This document shows, one piece after another, positions 36,201 to 45,900 of a DNA stretch of 64,000 nt (positions within the stretch are counted from its first letter, which is position 1; each line of letters opens with the position of its first letter). This DNA is from Agromyces archimandritae. GTDB taxonomy: Bacteria; Actinomycetota; Actinomycetes; Actinomycetales; Microbacteriaceae. The DNA is taken from assembly GCF_018024495.1 (NCBI RefSeq), contig NZ_CP071696.1:186001-250000 (forward strand), in the 5' to 3' direction. The notes under the pieces are model-generated. The model worked only from the letters and a program-made list of their open reading frames with translations, was not told the origin of the DNA and ran no database searches. A program made the translations under genes and the position numbers.

Positions 36201-36886
36201 GCCGCCCCCGCCGCGCGGGCCTCGGTGCGCGCGTCGGGGCGGCGCGTGCGGCCGGCGGGCGCCGCCCAGGGCATGAGCAGGCGGCCGCCGGCGACGGCGA
36301 GCCCGTCGAGCACGAGCGCGACGGCGACCGTCATGACGATGCCCGCGATGATCTCCGCCGGGATGCTGCGCTGCAGTCCGTCGGTGAAGAGGCTGCCGAG
36401 GCTCTGCACGCCGATGACGGCGCCGACGGTCGCGAGGCTCACAGTGCTCACGATGACCACGCGCAGGCCCGAGAGGAGGACGGGGCCGGCCAGCGGCAGA
36501 TCCACCTGCCAGAAGCGGCCCGCCGGAGCGAAGCCCATCGCGACGGCCGACTGCCGCACATCGCGGTCGACCGAGTCGAAGGCGTCGGTGGCGGTGCGCA
36601 CGATCACCGCGATGCCGTACAGCGTGAGGGCGATGACGAGGTTCACGGGTGAGCGCAGCGGGATGCCGGTGATGGGCGGCAGGATGACGAACACCGCGAG
36701 CGACGGGATGGCATAGAGCAGTCCGCAGAGGCCGAGCAGCACGCCGCGCGACCAGCGGTAGCGGTGGGCGATCCACCCGATCGGCACCGAGATCGCGAAG
36801 GCGAGCACGATCGCCGGCACGCTCAGCGCGAGGTGCACGAGCGTGAGCTCCCAGACGAGGTCGAGGTTCGACTGGATCCAGTTCAC
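36197..36886 (-). CDS. Osmoprotectant ABC transporter permease
   Basis: 229 residues, starting at GTG 36886, which overlaps the ATPase stop (GTGA). Membrane segments include LTLVHLALSVPAIVLAFAIS and LLGLCGLLYAIPSLAVFVI. The EAA-type loop is VDRDVRQSAVAMGFAPAGRF. It pairs with the next permease to form the membrane channel. Its C-terminus is Arg/Ala-rich and hydrophilic. Confidence 0.92.
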   Translation of the reverse strand: MNWIQSNLDLVWELTLVHLALSVPAIVLAFAISVPIGWIAHRYRWSRGVLLGLCGLLYAIPSLAVFVILPPITGIPLRSPVNLVIALTLYGIAVIVRTATDAFDSVDRDVRQSAVAMGFAPAGRFWQVDLPLAGPVLLSGLRVVIVSTVSLATVGAVIGVQSLGSLFTDGLQRSIPAEIIAGIVMTVAVALVLDGLAVAGGRLLMPWAAPAGRTRRPDARTEARAAGAA

Positions 36887-37695
36887 GTGACGAGCACTCC
36901 CGCCGGGCGGCCGTCGCCGTCGACGACGATCTCGCGGCCGTCGCGCTCTTCGAGGTGCAGGGCGCGCCGGCCGCGATCGGCACCGACGAATCCTTCGACG
37001 AAGGCGTCGGCCGGTGCGGCGAGGATCTCCTCGGGCGAGCCGATCTGCACGACCTCGCCGCCGGTGCGGAGGATCACGACCTGATCGCCGAGGAGGAAGG
37101 CCTCGTCGACGTCGTGGGTGACGAAGAGGACGGTCTTGCCGAGCTGCCGCTGCAGGCGCAGGAGCTCTTGCTGGAGTTCGGCGCGCACGAGCGGGTCGAC
37201 GGCGCCGAAGGGTTCGTCCATCAGCAGGATGTTCGGGTCGACGGCCAGGCCGCGGGCGACGCCGACGCGCTGCTGCTGCCCGCCGGAGAGCTGGCCCGGG
37301 TACCTGCCGGCCAGCTCGCGGTCGAGCCCGACGGTATCGAGGAGCTCGAGGGCGCGCGCCCGTGCGGCGCGCTTGGATTCGCCTCGGAGCATCGGCACCG
37401 TCGCGACGTTGTCGATGACGGTGCGATGCGGCAGCAGCCCTGAGTTCTGCATGACGTAGCCGATGCCGCGGCGAAGCCGCACCGGGTCGGCGGCGGCGAC
37501 GTCTTCGCCGTCGATGAGGACGCTGCCCGAGCTCGGGTCGACCATGCGATTGACCATGCGCAGCAGCGTCGTCTTGCCGGAGCCCGAGGAGCCGACGAGC
37601 ACGGTCGTACGATGCGAGGGCACCTCGAAGGAGACGTCGCGGACCGCGACGGTGCCGTCGGGGAACTCCTTCGTCACCGCACGGAACTCGATCAT
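36883..37695 (-). CDS. Osmoprotectant (betaine/choline) ABC transporter ATP-binding protein
   Basis: 270 residues. Walker A GSSGSGKTT, Q-loop YVMQNSGLLPHRTV, signature LSGGQQQRVGVARGLA, Walker B ILLMDEPFGAVD and the H-loop FVTHDVDEAF are all intact. The QNSGLLPHRTV sequence is characteristic of ProV/OpuCA-type ATPases. No clear regulatory CBS pair is present, only a short C-terminal tail after about residue 240. ATG 37695 matches the family's MIEFRAVTK beginning. It is the first gene of the importer operon. Confidence 0.93.
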   Translation of the reverse strand: MIEFRAVTKEFPDGTVAVRDVSFEVPSHRTTVLVGSSGSGKTTLLRMVNRMVDPSSGSVLIDGEDVAAADPVRLRRGIGYVMQNSGLLPHRTVIDNVATVPMLRGESKRAARARALELLDTVGLDRELAGRYPGQLSGGQQQRVGVARGLAVDPNILLMDEPFGAVDPLVRAELQQELLRLQRQLGKTVLFVTHDVDEAFLLGDQVVILRTGGEVVQIGSPEEILAAPADAFVEGFVGADRGRRALHLEERDGREIVVDGDGRPAGVLVT

Positions 37696-37843
37696 GCTCC
37701 CCGCCCCTCGCCGCCTGCGCGCCGGATCCCGGCCATTCCGGCGCGTTCGCGCCGGGTCCCAGCCAAACACGCTTCGAGCCGCCTGGCAACGGTGGCGCGC
37801 GGGTTGTCCGGCGAGGGATGCCGTGGCGGCTCCGCCCGGCCGT
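37696..37843 (-). other. Upstream region of the osmoprotectant operon
   Basis: No gene is supported here. The region holds a tight hairpin, CCGGCGCG (37738-37745) with CGCGCCGG (37748-37755), which would lie in the 5' leader of the ATPase gene, and weak promoter-like sequence around 37770-37800. Together with the adjacent inverted-repeat element it makes a 310-bp gene-free stretch. Confidence 0.4.
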
Positions 37844-38009
37844 CTAGGGAGTGTTGCGGAACTCCGTGCGCGGCGAGGACGTGCGACGGGCGACCGGATG
37901 CAAGGCGGAGGAGGAGGGCCTCACTGGAGGCGAGGCCGACGACGACAACGCAGCAAACGGCCGCCCGTCGCACGCCGCAGCGCGTGCGGAGTTCCGCAAC
38001 ACACCCTAG
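37844..38009. repeat. 166-bp inverted-repeat element (MITE-like)
   Basis: The ends are CTAGGG (37844) and CCCTAG (to 38009). The left arm (CTAGGGAGTGTTGCGGAACTCCG onward) and the reverse complement of the right arm match for about 50 bp with few differences, continuing through GTGCGACGGGCG. A centre of about 55-60 bp contains a smaller hairpin (GGGCCTCACTGGAGGCGAGGCC). CGGCCG-like sequence flanks both ends, possibly a target duplication. No transposase is present. The whole element would fold into one long stem. The stop codon of the tetR-like gene lies in its right terminus. Confidence 0.8.
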
Positions 38010-38662
38010 GCGGCCGAGGCGCGCCTTGTCTGCCCCAGGGAGTCGGCGAGGGTGTCGTGGGCGATGCGGCGGCATTCGTCGAGCACTCGGTCGTCGACGA
38101 TGTCGCCGTCGACGGCGCGCGCGACGAGGCCGTCGACGACCTCGACGACGACGTCGAGCCGCAGCCGCAGCTCGTCGGGGTCGACCTCGGCGACGTCGAA
38201 CTCGGTCTCGATGAGCTGCGCGAGCCGGTCGGCGATGACGGCCGTGCCGGCCTCGCCGCGTTCACGGACCGTCGTGCGGACGATGCGGAAGCCGGGCTCG
38301 CGCCGGTAGCACTCGATGCTCGTGAGGATCGCGAGATCGATGACGTCCCACCAGTTCGCGAGCTCGGCATCGCCGACGGCGTCCGCGAGGCGTTCGCGGT
38401 AGCGGCGGACGCTGCGGTCGCGGAGCCCGTCGAGCACGGCGACCCGGTCGGGGAAGTAGCGGTAGACGGTGCCGATGGATGCTCCGGCGCGCTCGGCCAC
38501 GAGCTGCGTCGTGAGTCGCTCCGAGCCGATCTCGTCGATCACCGCCGCGGCGGCGTCGAGCAGCGCATCGAGGCGCTGGGCGCTGCGCCGCTGCGCCGGC
38601 TCGGTCCGGACGATCGACCGGCGACCATCCGCCGATCCTAGGATCAGGTCACCTCTCGGCAC
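38006..38662 (-). CDS. TetR/AcrR-family transcriptional regulator
   Basis: About 218 residues. The N-terminal helix-turn-helix (about 30-75) reads LDALLDAAAAVIDEIGSERL, then VAERAGASIGTVYRYFPDR, the TetR signature. The C-terminal ligand domain is not recognisable by family. I start it at GTG 38662, preceded by GAGGAGG. The stop TAG is part of the CCCTAG end of the inverted-repeat element, so the element may have replaced the original C-terminus. It diverges from the App1-like gene and probably represses itself and perhaps that gene. Confidence 0.88.
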   Translation of the reverse strand: MPRGDLILGSADGRRSIVRTEPAQRRSAQRLDALLDAAAAVIDEIGSERLTTQLVAERAGASIGTVYRYFPDRVAVLDGLRDRSVRRYRERLADAVGDAELANWWDVIDLAILTSIECYRREPGFRIVRTTVRERGEAGTAVIADRLAQLIETEFDVAEVDPDELRLRLDVVVEVVDGLVARAVDGDIVDDRVLDECRRIAHDTLADSLGQTRRASAA

Positions 38663-38762
38663 GGTACCTCCTCGCAAACACCGTCCCCACTCTAGCGGCG
38701 GCCGGAGGGTGCTTCGAGCCACTCGAGGAACACGAGAGTAGTTCAGCGTTCAGTCAGCGTGC

Positions 38763-38792
38763 ATTATACATATCTTCAGCTGAGACTCAGCT
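38763..38792 (-). promoter_or_regulatory. Promoter -10 and operator-like palindrome for the tetR-like gene
   Basis: TATAAT (minus strand, 38768-38763) is a consensus -10 in an unusually AT-rich patch. Next to it, AGCTGAG, one base, CTCAGCT (38778-38792) is a perfect palindrome placed about where the -35 should be. A regulator bound there would block the promoter, consistent with autorepression; the divergent App1-like gene lies about 75 bp away on the other side. Confidence 0.55.
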
Positions 38793-38867
38793 TTACGGGG
38801 TTCGGTGCGAGGACCGCACGCGAACCCCAAGCCCGGCGAGTCGCCGGTTCCATGCCAGAATTGAGGG

Positions 38868-39929
38868 ATGCCGGCGACGCCTCCTGCCACGCCCGAGCCG
38901 CCGAATCGGGCTGCCCGGCACCGGGCGGCGCGCATCGAGGACTGGTTCCACGGGCTCCGGGCACGCTGGGCGCGCGCACGCGGCCAGGTGCCCACCATCG
39001 TTCCGTACACCGGCTATGGATCCACTGACTGGGTGCGCGTCTTCTGCCGGGTCCTCCTGGTGAAGCCCGAGCTCGCTCGCCGCACACGGCGTCGCCGCGA
39101 CGGCCGGCCCGAACGCGAAGCCGTCCTCCGGGGCTGGCGCAGCTTCCTCAGCGTCCCGGTCGGCGATGTCCCCGTCACCGTGGAGATCGAGGGTCGCCGC
39201 TACGACGTCCGGGCCGACCGCGGCGGCGTCGTCGACACCCGCATCCCCGCCGAGCTCGGCCCCGGCTGGCATCGCGCGAAGCTCTCCACCCCCGGCGGCG
39301 CCGACGTCGAAGCCCCCTTGCACATCATCTCCCCCGACGAGACCTTCGGCGTCATCTCCGACGTCGACGACACCGTCATGGTCACCGCCCTGCCTCGCCC
39401 CCTCGTCGCCGCATGGAACACCTTCGTGCTCGACGAGCACGCGCGCATCCCCACCCCCGGCATGGGCGTGCTCTTCGAACGCCTCGTGCGGGCCCACCCC
39501 GGCGCCCCGGTCATCTACCTCTCCACCGGGGCGTGGAACGTCGCGCCGGCCCTCAGGCGCTTCCTCTCGCGCAATATGTTCCCCGACGGCCCGCTCCTGC
39601 TGACCGACTGGGGGCCGACGCATGACCGCTGGTTCCGCAGCGGCCGAGAGCACAAGGAGGACAATCTCCGCCGCCTCGCCGACGAGTTCCCGAACATCCG
39701 CTGGCTGCTCATCGGCGACGACGGCCAGCATGACGAGGAGCTCTACGCCGACTTCGCCGCAGAGCGCCCCGCATCCGTCGCCGCCGTCGCCATCCGCCGC
39801 CTCTCCCCCGGTGAGGCCGTGCTCGCCGGCGGCCGCGCGAACGCGCCCCACGGCGACGAGGTGCCATGGGTCTCCGCGAGCGACGGGTCGACCATCGCCG
39901 ACCGCCTCGCCGACGTCGGGCTGCTCTGA
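38868..39929 (+). CDS. App1-type phosphatase domain protein (DUF2183)
   Basis: 353 residues. The catalytic HAD-like motif is DVDDT (D165-T169) in FGVISDVDDTVMVTALP, followed by YLSTGAWNVAPALRRFLS and LIGDDGQHDEELYADFA, which match the phosphatidate-phosphatase App1 catalytic domain. In yeast App1 dephosphorylates phosphatidate; the bacterial substrate is unknown. The N-terminus is basic and Pro/Ala-rich with no signal peptide, so it is probably cytosolic or peripheral. It is divergent from the TetR-type gene. Confidence 0.87.
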   Translation: MPATPPATPEPPNRAARHRAARIEDWFHGLRARWARARGQVPTIVPYTGYGSTDWVRVFCRVLLVKPELARRTRRRRDGRPEREAVLRGWRSFLSVPVGDVPVTVEIEGRRYDVRADRGGVVDTRIPAELGPGWHRAKLSTPGGADVEAPLHIISPDETFGVISDVDDTVMVTALPRPLVAAWNTFVLDEHARIPTPGMGVLFERLVRAHPGAPVIYLSTGAWNVAPALRRFLSRNMFPDGPLLLTDWGPTHDRWFRSGREHKEDNLRRLADEFPNIRWLLIGDDGQHDEELYADFAAERPASVAAVAIRRLSPGEAVLAGGRANAPHGDEVPWVSASDGSTIADRLADVGLL

Positions 39930-39996
39930 CCGCGTGCCCGGCCGCCGCCCGGCGCCGATGCCGCCCCGAGTGGACGTGCCGGTGCGGCAGGCCGCG

Positions 39997-41033
39997 TCAG
40001 CGCCCGTCGAGCGCGGCCGCCAGCCCCCGGTTGATCTCGCGCGCCCAGCCCGGGCCGCGATAGATGAACGCCGAGTAGCCCTGCACGAGCGTCGCCCCGG
40101 CATCCAGCCGCCCCCGCACATCGGCGGCCGTCTCGACCCCGCCGACCGAGATCACACACAGTTCGGCCGGCACGACCTCGCGGATGAGACGGAGCACCTC
40201 GAGCGATCTGGCCGCGAGCGGCGCCCCGAGAGCCCACCGCCCCCGGCCGCCTCCACGAGCTTCGGGCTCGAGGCGAGCCCTGCGCGCGAGATCGTCGTAT
40301 TGGTCGCGATGATGCCGTCGAGGCCGAGCTCGGCGACGAGTCCGGCGATGCGGCGCACCTCCTCGTCGGCGAGATCGGGGGCGATCTTCACGAGCAACGG
40401 GGTGCGCCCGGCCGCGGCCTTCGTCTCGGCCAGCAGCGGCGTGAGCTGTTCGAGCTCCTGCAGGCCGCGCAGGCCCGGCGTGTTCGGCGAGCTCACGTTG
40501 ACGGCCAGGTAGTCGGCGTAGGGGCCGAGCACGCGGGCAGCGCGCACATAGTCGTCGGCGGCTTGCTCGACCGGCGTGATGCGGTTCTTGCCGATGTTCA
40601 CGCCGATCACCGGCCGATGCCGGCGACGGCGGAGGCGCGAGAGGCGGCCGGCGGCGGCATCCGCTCCCCCGTTGTTGAAGCCCATCCGGTTCACGAGCGC
40701 ACGGTCGGGGATGAGCCTGGCCAGCCGCGGCTTGTCGTTGCCCGGTTGCGGAAGCGGTGTGAGGGTGCCGACCTCGACATGTCCGAAACCGAGATCGCCG
40801 AGACCGGCGACGCCGAGGGCGTCCTTGTCGAAGCCGGCCGCGATGCCGAACGGCGAGGGGAAGCGGAGTCCGAGCGTGTCGACGGCCAGGCGCGGATCGG
40901 GGCGTGTGAACCGGCGCACGAGGCCGCCGGATGCCCCGACCGCCCGGATCGCGCGGAACGCGAGATGGTGGGCAGCCTCGGCATCCATCCGCGTGAAGAC
41001 GAGCCTGAACGCGAGGCCGTAGAGCCGGCTCAT
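39997..41033 (-). pseudogene. pyrD: Dihydroorotate dehydrogenase (class 2) with a single-base frameshift (possibly an assembly error)
   Basis: Two frames together encode a normal class 2 enzyme of about 345 residues that oxidises dihydroorotate to orotate with quinone. The first (from ATG 41033) holds the membrane-associating N-terminus, IAAGFDKDALGV, NRMGFNNGG, and the serine-containing NVSSPNTPGLRGLQ. It goes wrong after GGGGLSG. The second frame resumes with APLAARSLEVLRLIREVVP and ends with SVGGVETAADV and YSAFIYRGPGW. One G is missing in the four-base C-run at 40224-40227 (plus strand). As drawn, the product would lack part of the FMN site and be inactive. The ATG overlaps the nrdR stop by 4 nt. 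Confidence 0.9.
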
Positions 41034-41503
41034 TCGGCCGACCGCGCGGGCAGACGCCCGTGTTCGGCGCGGAGCTGTGCGATGGCCGACTCGAAGTCGT
41101 CGAGCGATTCGAAGGCCTGATAGACGCTCGCGAAGCGCAGATAGGCGACCTCGTCGAGTTCGCGCAGCGGCGGCAGGATGGCCAGGCCGATGTCGTTCGC
41201 CTCGATCTGCGAGGCGCCGGTCGAGCGGATCGTCTCCTCGACCTTCTGGGCGAGCACCGCGAGATCCGAGTCGGTCACCGGTCGCCCCTGGCAGGCCTTC
41301 CGTACGCCCGAGACGACCTTCTCACGGCTGAACGGCTCGACGACGCCCGAGCGTTTGATGACGACCAGGCTCGCCGTCTCGGTCGTCGAGAAGCGGCGAC
41401 CGCATGCGGGGCATTGCCGGCGTCGGCGGATGGACAGGCCGTCGTCGCTCGTGCGCGAATCGATGACCCTCGAGTCCGGGTGGCGGCAGAAAGGGCAGAA
41501 CAT
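41030..41503 (-). CDS. nrdR: Transcriptional repressor NrdR
   Basis: 157 residues. An N-terminal zinc ribbon ([15 protein letters not shown], then [12 protein letters not shown]) is followed by an ATP-cone domain ([20 protein letters not shown]). NrdR senses dATP/ATP and represses ribonucleotide reductase genes by binding NrdR boxes; no nrd genes lie in this window. It sits between hisD and pyrD and overlaps pyrD by 4 nt. Confidence 0.97.
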   Translation of the reverse strand: MFCPFCRHPDSRVIDSRTSDDGLSIRRRRQCPACGRRFSTTETASLVVIKRSGVVEPFSREKVVSGVRKACQGRPVTDSDLAVLAQKVEETIRSTGASQIEANDIGLAILPPLRELDEVAYLRFASVYQAFESLDDFESAIAQLRAEHGRLPARSAE

Positions 41504-41523
41504 GGCTCGTCAAGCCTAGCGAG

Positions 41524-42852
41524 TCAGCGGCCCGTGCCGTGCGCATCGTCGGCGAACCGCGCGCGCACCGCCTCGCCGTGCGCCGGCAGGTCTTCTTCGG
41601 CCGAGAGCGCGGCCACGACCGGCGCGACCTGTTCGAGGGCGTCGCGTTCGTAGCGGACGATCTGCTGGGGCCGGAGGAAGGTCGCCGCCGACAGCCCCGC
41701 CGAGGAGCGCGCGGTGCCGCCCGTCGGCAGCACGTGGTTGGAGCCGGCCGCGTAGTCGCCGAGGCTCACCGGCGAATACGCTCCGAGGAAGATCGCCCCG
41801 GCGTTCTCGATGCCCGCGAGCACGGCTTCGTCGTCGCGGGTCTGGATCTCGAGGTGCTCGGGCCCGAAGGCGTTCGCGAACGCGGCGGCCTGCGCGAGAT
41901 CGTCGACGAGCACGAGGGCGGACTGCGCCCCGCCGATGGATGCCGCCACGCGCTCGCGGTGAGGGGTGGCATCCGCCCTGGCGCGCACCCGCGCGAGCAC
42001 GGCCTCGCCGAACGCGGCGGAGTCGGTCACGAGCACGGCGGCGGCCAGCTCGTCGTGCTCGGCCTGGCTCACCAGGTCGGCGGCGACGAGGTCTGCGTCG
42101 GCGCCGTCGTCGGCGATCACGAGGATGTCGGTCGGCCCGGCCTCGGCGTCGATGCCGACGACACCCTGCACGGCGCGCTTGGCGGCGGCGACGTAGACGT
42201 TGCCGGGCCCCGTGACGAGCTGGACGGGCTCCAGCGCGATCCCGGGCACTCCGTAGGCGAAGGCGCCGATCGCGCCGGCCCCGCCCATGGCGTACACCTC
42301 GGTGACGCCGAGCAAGCGGGCCACGGCCGCGATGGTCGGGTGGATGCGGCCGCCGTGTTCGCGCTGCGCCGGCGAGGCCAGGGCGATCGAGGCGACGCCG
42401 GCGACCTGGGCCGGCACGACGTTCATCACGACGCTGGACGGGTAGACCGCTTTGCCGCCGGGCACGTACAGGCCGACGCGGCCGACCGGCTGCCAGCGCT
42501 GTCGCACGACGGCGCCGGGGGCGAGCACGGTCTCGCGCGGCTCGGGCACCTGAGCCCGGCTCGCGGCGCGCACCCGCTCGACGGTGCCTTCGATCGCCGC
42601 GCGGAGTTCGGGTGCGAGCGCCGCCAGTGCGGCGTCGAGCTCGGTCTCGGGCACGCGGACGGCGGCCGGGCGGATGCCGTCGAAACGCTCGGCCTGTTCG
42701 AGGAGCGCGGCTTCGCCATGCTCTCGCACCTCCTCGATGAGGCCGGTGACGGTGCCGAGGGCACCGGACACATCGGTGCCGGCGCGCGGCACGAGGGCGA
42801 GCAGTTCGGTCTGGGTGGGGCGCGTTCCGCGCAGGTCGATCGTTCGCAGCAT
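41524..42852 (-). CDS. hisD: Histidinol dehydrogenase
   Basis: 442 residues. It performs the last two oxidations of histidine synthesis using zinc and NAD. Recognisable blocks are YVPGGKAVYPSSVVMNVVPA, VTGPGNVYVAAAKR, the metal/active-site region AGPTDILVIAD and SQAEHDELAAAVLVT, and a glycine-rich C-terminal GSNHVLPTGGTARSSAG. The ATG follows a -10-like TATGCT (42867-42862, minus strand) by 9 nt, so its leader is very short. Other his genes are not in the window. Confidence 0.97.
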   Translation of the reverse strand: MLRTIDLRGTRPTQTELLALVPRAGTDVSGALGTVTGLIEEVREHGEAALLEQAERFDGIRPAAVRVPETELDAALAALAPELRAAIEGTVERVRAASRAQVPEPRETVLAPGAVVRQRWQPVGRVGLYVPGGKAVYPSSVVMNVVPAQVAGVASIALASPAQREHGGRIHPTIAAVARLLGVTEVYAMGGAGAIGAFAYGVPGIALEPVQLVTGPGNVYVAAAKRAVQGVVGIDAEAGPTDILVIADDGADADLVAADLVSQAEHDELAAAVLVTDSAAFGEAVLARVRARADATPHRERVAASIGGAQSALVLVDDLAQAAAFANAFGPEHLEIQTRDDEAVLAGIENAGAIFLGAYSPVSLGDYAAGSNHVLPTGGTARSSAGLSAATFLRPQQIVRYERDALEQVAPVVAALSAEEDLPAHGEAVRARFADDAHGTGR

Positions 42853-42908
42853 GGCCCGTTCAGCATATGCCGTGCGGCGGGCCGGTCGCGCGCGGGCCGC
42901 CGACGGGG

Positions 42909-45900
42909 TCAGGTGAGGCAGTTGGGCCCGAGCAGGCTCTTCAGCTCCCCGTAGAAGTCGGCCGTCACGCGCACCGGGTACGGCAGTTCGAAGACGCGGG
43001 CGATGCCGCCGCGCACGAGTTTCAGGCGCACCTCGGTGTCGCCGACGTGGCGCGTCAGCACATCGCCGAGCGCGGTGACGGTGTCGGTCGTCGCCCGTTG
43101 CTCGGGCATGCTGATCATCACCGGACCGTGATCGTCGCCCTGGCCGAGCTCGGGCTGGAAGACGCTGAACGCGTGCAGGTTCATGCCGTCGTCGCGCATG
43201 CTGACGCGGCCGCGCACGACGACGATCGAGTCGGCCTGCAGGGTCGGGGCGAATTCCTGGTACGCCTTGCCCATGAACATCACGGTGATCTCGCCGGCGA
43301 AGTCCTCGACCTGGATCATGCCGTACTGGTTGCCCGACTGTCTGGCGACGCGGTGCTGCACGCTCGTGACGAGCCCGGCGATGGTGACCGTGTCGCCGTC
43401 CTGGGTCGACTCGGATGAGAGGAGCTCGGTGATGGAGGTCGAGGCGTGCTTGGCGAGCGGAACCTCGAGGCCGGCGAGCGGATGGTCGGAGACGTAGAGC
43501 CCGAGCATCTCGCGTTCGAAGGCGAGCTTGTCCTTCTTCGACCATTCCGGGCGATCCGGCACCGCCGACACGGGCTCCTGCGCGTCCTCGGCGAAGAGGC
43601 TGTCGAAGTCGAAGCCGGCCTGACCGGTCGCCTCGACGCGCTTCTCCGAGACGGCCGATTCGACGGCGCCCTCGTGGATCTCGACGAGCGAGCGCCGGGT
43701 ATGGCCGAGCGAATCGAAGGCACCGGCCTTCACGAGCGATTCGACGGTGCGCTTGTTGGCGACCTGGATCGGCACCTTCTTCAGGAAGTCGTGGAAGTGC
43801 TCGAAGCGGCCCTTCTCCTCGCGGGCGCCGCGGATGGCCTCGACGACGTTGAAGCCGACGTTGCGCACCGCGCCGAGGCCGAAGCGGATGTCGTCGCCGA
43901 CGGCCGAGAAGAAGCCGATCGACTCGTTCACATCGGGCGCGAGCACCGTGATGCCCATACGGCGGCACTCGTTCAGGTACAGCGCGAGCTTGTCGCGGGC
44001 GTCGCCGACGCTCGTGAGCAGGGCGGCCATGTACTCGGCCGGGTAGTGCGCCTTCAGATAGGCCGTCCAGTAGCTCAGCACCCCGTACGCGGCCGAGTGG
44101 GCCTTGTTGAAGGCGTAGTCGGAGAAGGGCAGCAGGATGTCCCACAGGGTCTTGATCGCCGCATCGGAGTAGCCGTTGGCCTTCATACCGGCTTCGAAGC
44201 CGGCGTACTGCTTGTCGAGCTCCGACTTCTTCTTCTTGCCCATCGCGCGGCGGAGGATGTCCGCCTGGCCGAGCGAGAAGCCGGCGACGCGCTGGGCGAT
44301 GGCCATCACCTGCTCCTGGTAGATGATGAGGCCGTAGGTGGTGTCGAGGATGTCGGCGAGCGACTCGGTGAACTCCGGGTGGATCGGCGTGATCTCCTGC
44401 AGGCCGTTCTTGCGGAGCGCGTAGTTGATATGCGAGTTGGCGCCCATCGGGCCGGGGCGGTACAGGGCGATGACGGCCGAGATGTCCTCGAAGTTGTCGG
44501 GCTTCATCTGCCGGAGCAGCCCGCGCATCGGCCCGCCGTCGAGCTGGAACACGCCGAGCGTCTCGCCCGAGCCGAGCAGGCGGTAGGCGTCGGCGTCGTC
44601 GAGGGCGAGGTCTTCGAGCACGGGTCGGAAGCCCCGGTTCAATTCGATGTTGTCGAGGGCGTCGTCGATGATGGTGAGGTTGCGCAGCCCCAGGAAGTCC
44701 ATCTTGATGAGCCCGAGCGATTCGCACGCCGGGTAGTCGAACTGCGTGACGATCTGCCCGTCCTGCTCCCGCTTCATGATCGGGATGATGTCGATGAGCG
44801 GCTCGCTCGACATGATGACGCCGGCCGCGTGCACGCCCCACTGCCGCTTCAGGTTCTCCAGCCCCGTCGCCGTCTCGAAGACGGTGCGCGCCTCGGGGTC
44901 GGTCTCGATGACCGCGCGGATGTCCCCGGCCTCTTTGTAGCGCGGGTGGTCCTTGTCGAAGATTCCCGAGAGCGGGATGTCCTTGCCCATGACGGCCTGC
45001 GGCATCGCCTTCGTGAGCTTCTCGCCCATCCCGAACGGGAAGCCGAGCACGCGGCTCGAGTCCTTGAGGGCCTGCTTGGCCTTGATCGTGCCGTAGGTGA
45101 CGATCTGGGCGACGCGCTCGGCGCCGTACTTGGCGGTCACGTACTTGATGACCTCGCCCCGACGACGTTCGTCGAAGTCCACGTCGAAGTCGGGCATCGA
45201 GACGCGGTCGGGGTTCAGGAAGCGCTCGAAGATGAGCCCGTGCTCGAGCGGGTCGAGGTCGGTGATCTTCATGGCGTACGCCGCCATCGACCCGGCGCCC
45301 GAGCCGCGGCCCGGGCCGACCCGGATGCCGTTCTCCTTCGACCAGTTGATGAAGTCGGAGACGACGAGGAAGTATCCCGGGAAGCCCATCTGGCTGATGA
45401 CGCCGACCTCGTAGTCGGCCTGCTCGCGCACGCGCTGCGGGATCCCCTCGGGGTAGCGCAGGTGCAGCCCTTTCTCGACCTCCTTGACGAACCAGCTCTC
45501 CTCGTTCTCCCCGGCGGGCACCGGGTAGCGCGGCATGTAGTTCGCCTTGGTGTTGAACTCGACGTTGCAGCGCTCGGCGATCGCGAGCGTGTTGTCGCAG
45601 GCGTCGGGGTGGTCGCGGAAGAGGTGGCGCATCTCCTCGGCCGACTTCAGGTAGAAGTCCTCGGAGTCGAACTTGAAGCGGTTCGGATCGTCGAGGGTGG
45701 AGCCGGACTGCACGCAGAGCAGCGCGGCGTGGCTCTTGGCATCGGCCGCATGCGTGTAGTGCAGGTCGTTCGTCGCGACGAGCGGGAGCGAGAGCTCCTC
45801 GGCCAGGCGCAGCAGATCCGTCATGATCCGCTTCTCGATCCCGAGCCCGTGGTCCATGATCTCGCAGAAGAAGTTCTCGGCGCCGAAGATGTCGCGGAAC

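Noticed and set aside
37692..38075. Minus-strand open frame of 127 codons across the inverted-repeat element
   Set aside because: It spans both arms and the end of the tetR-like gene, has no ribosome site and low-complexity composition, so it is a by-product of the repeat.
41524..44841. A single large minus-strand fusion of hisD with upstream sequence
   Set aside because: The upstream part is the dnaE gene in another frame; hisD has its own ATG at 42852 and a -10-like element just before it.
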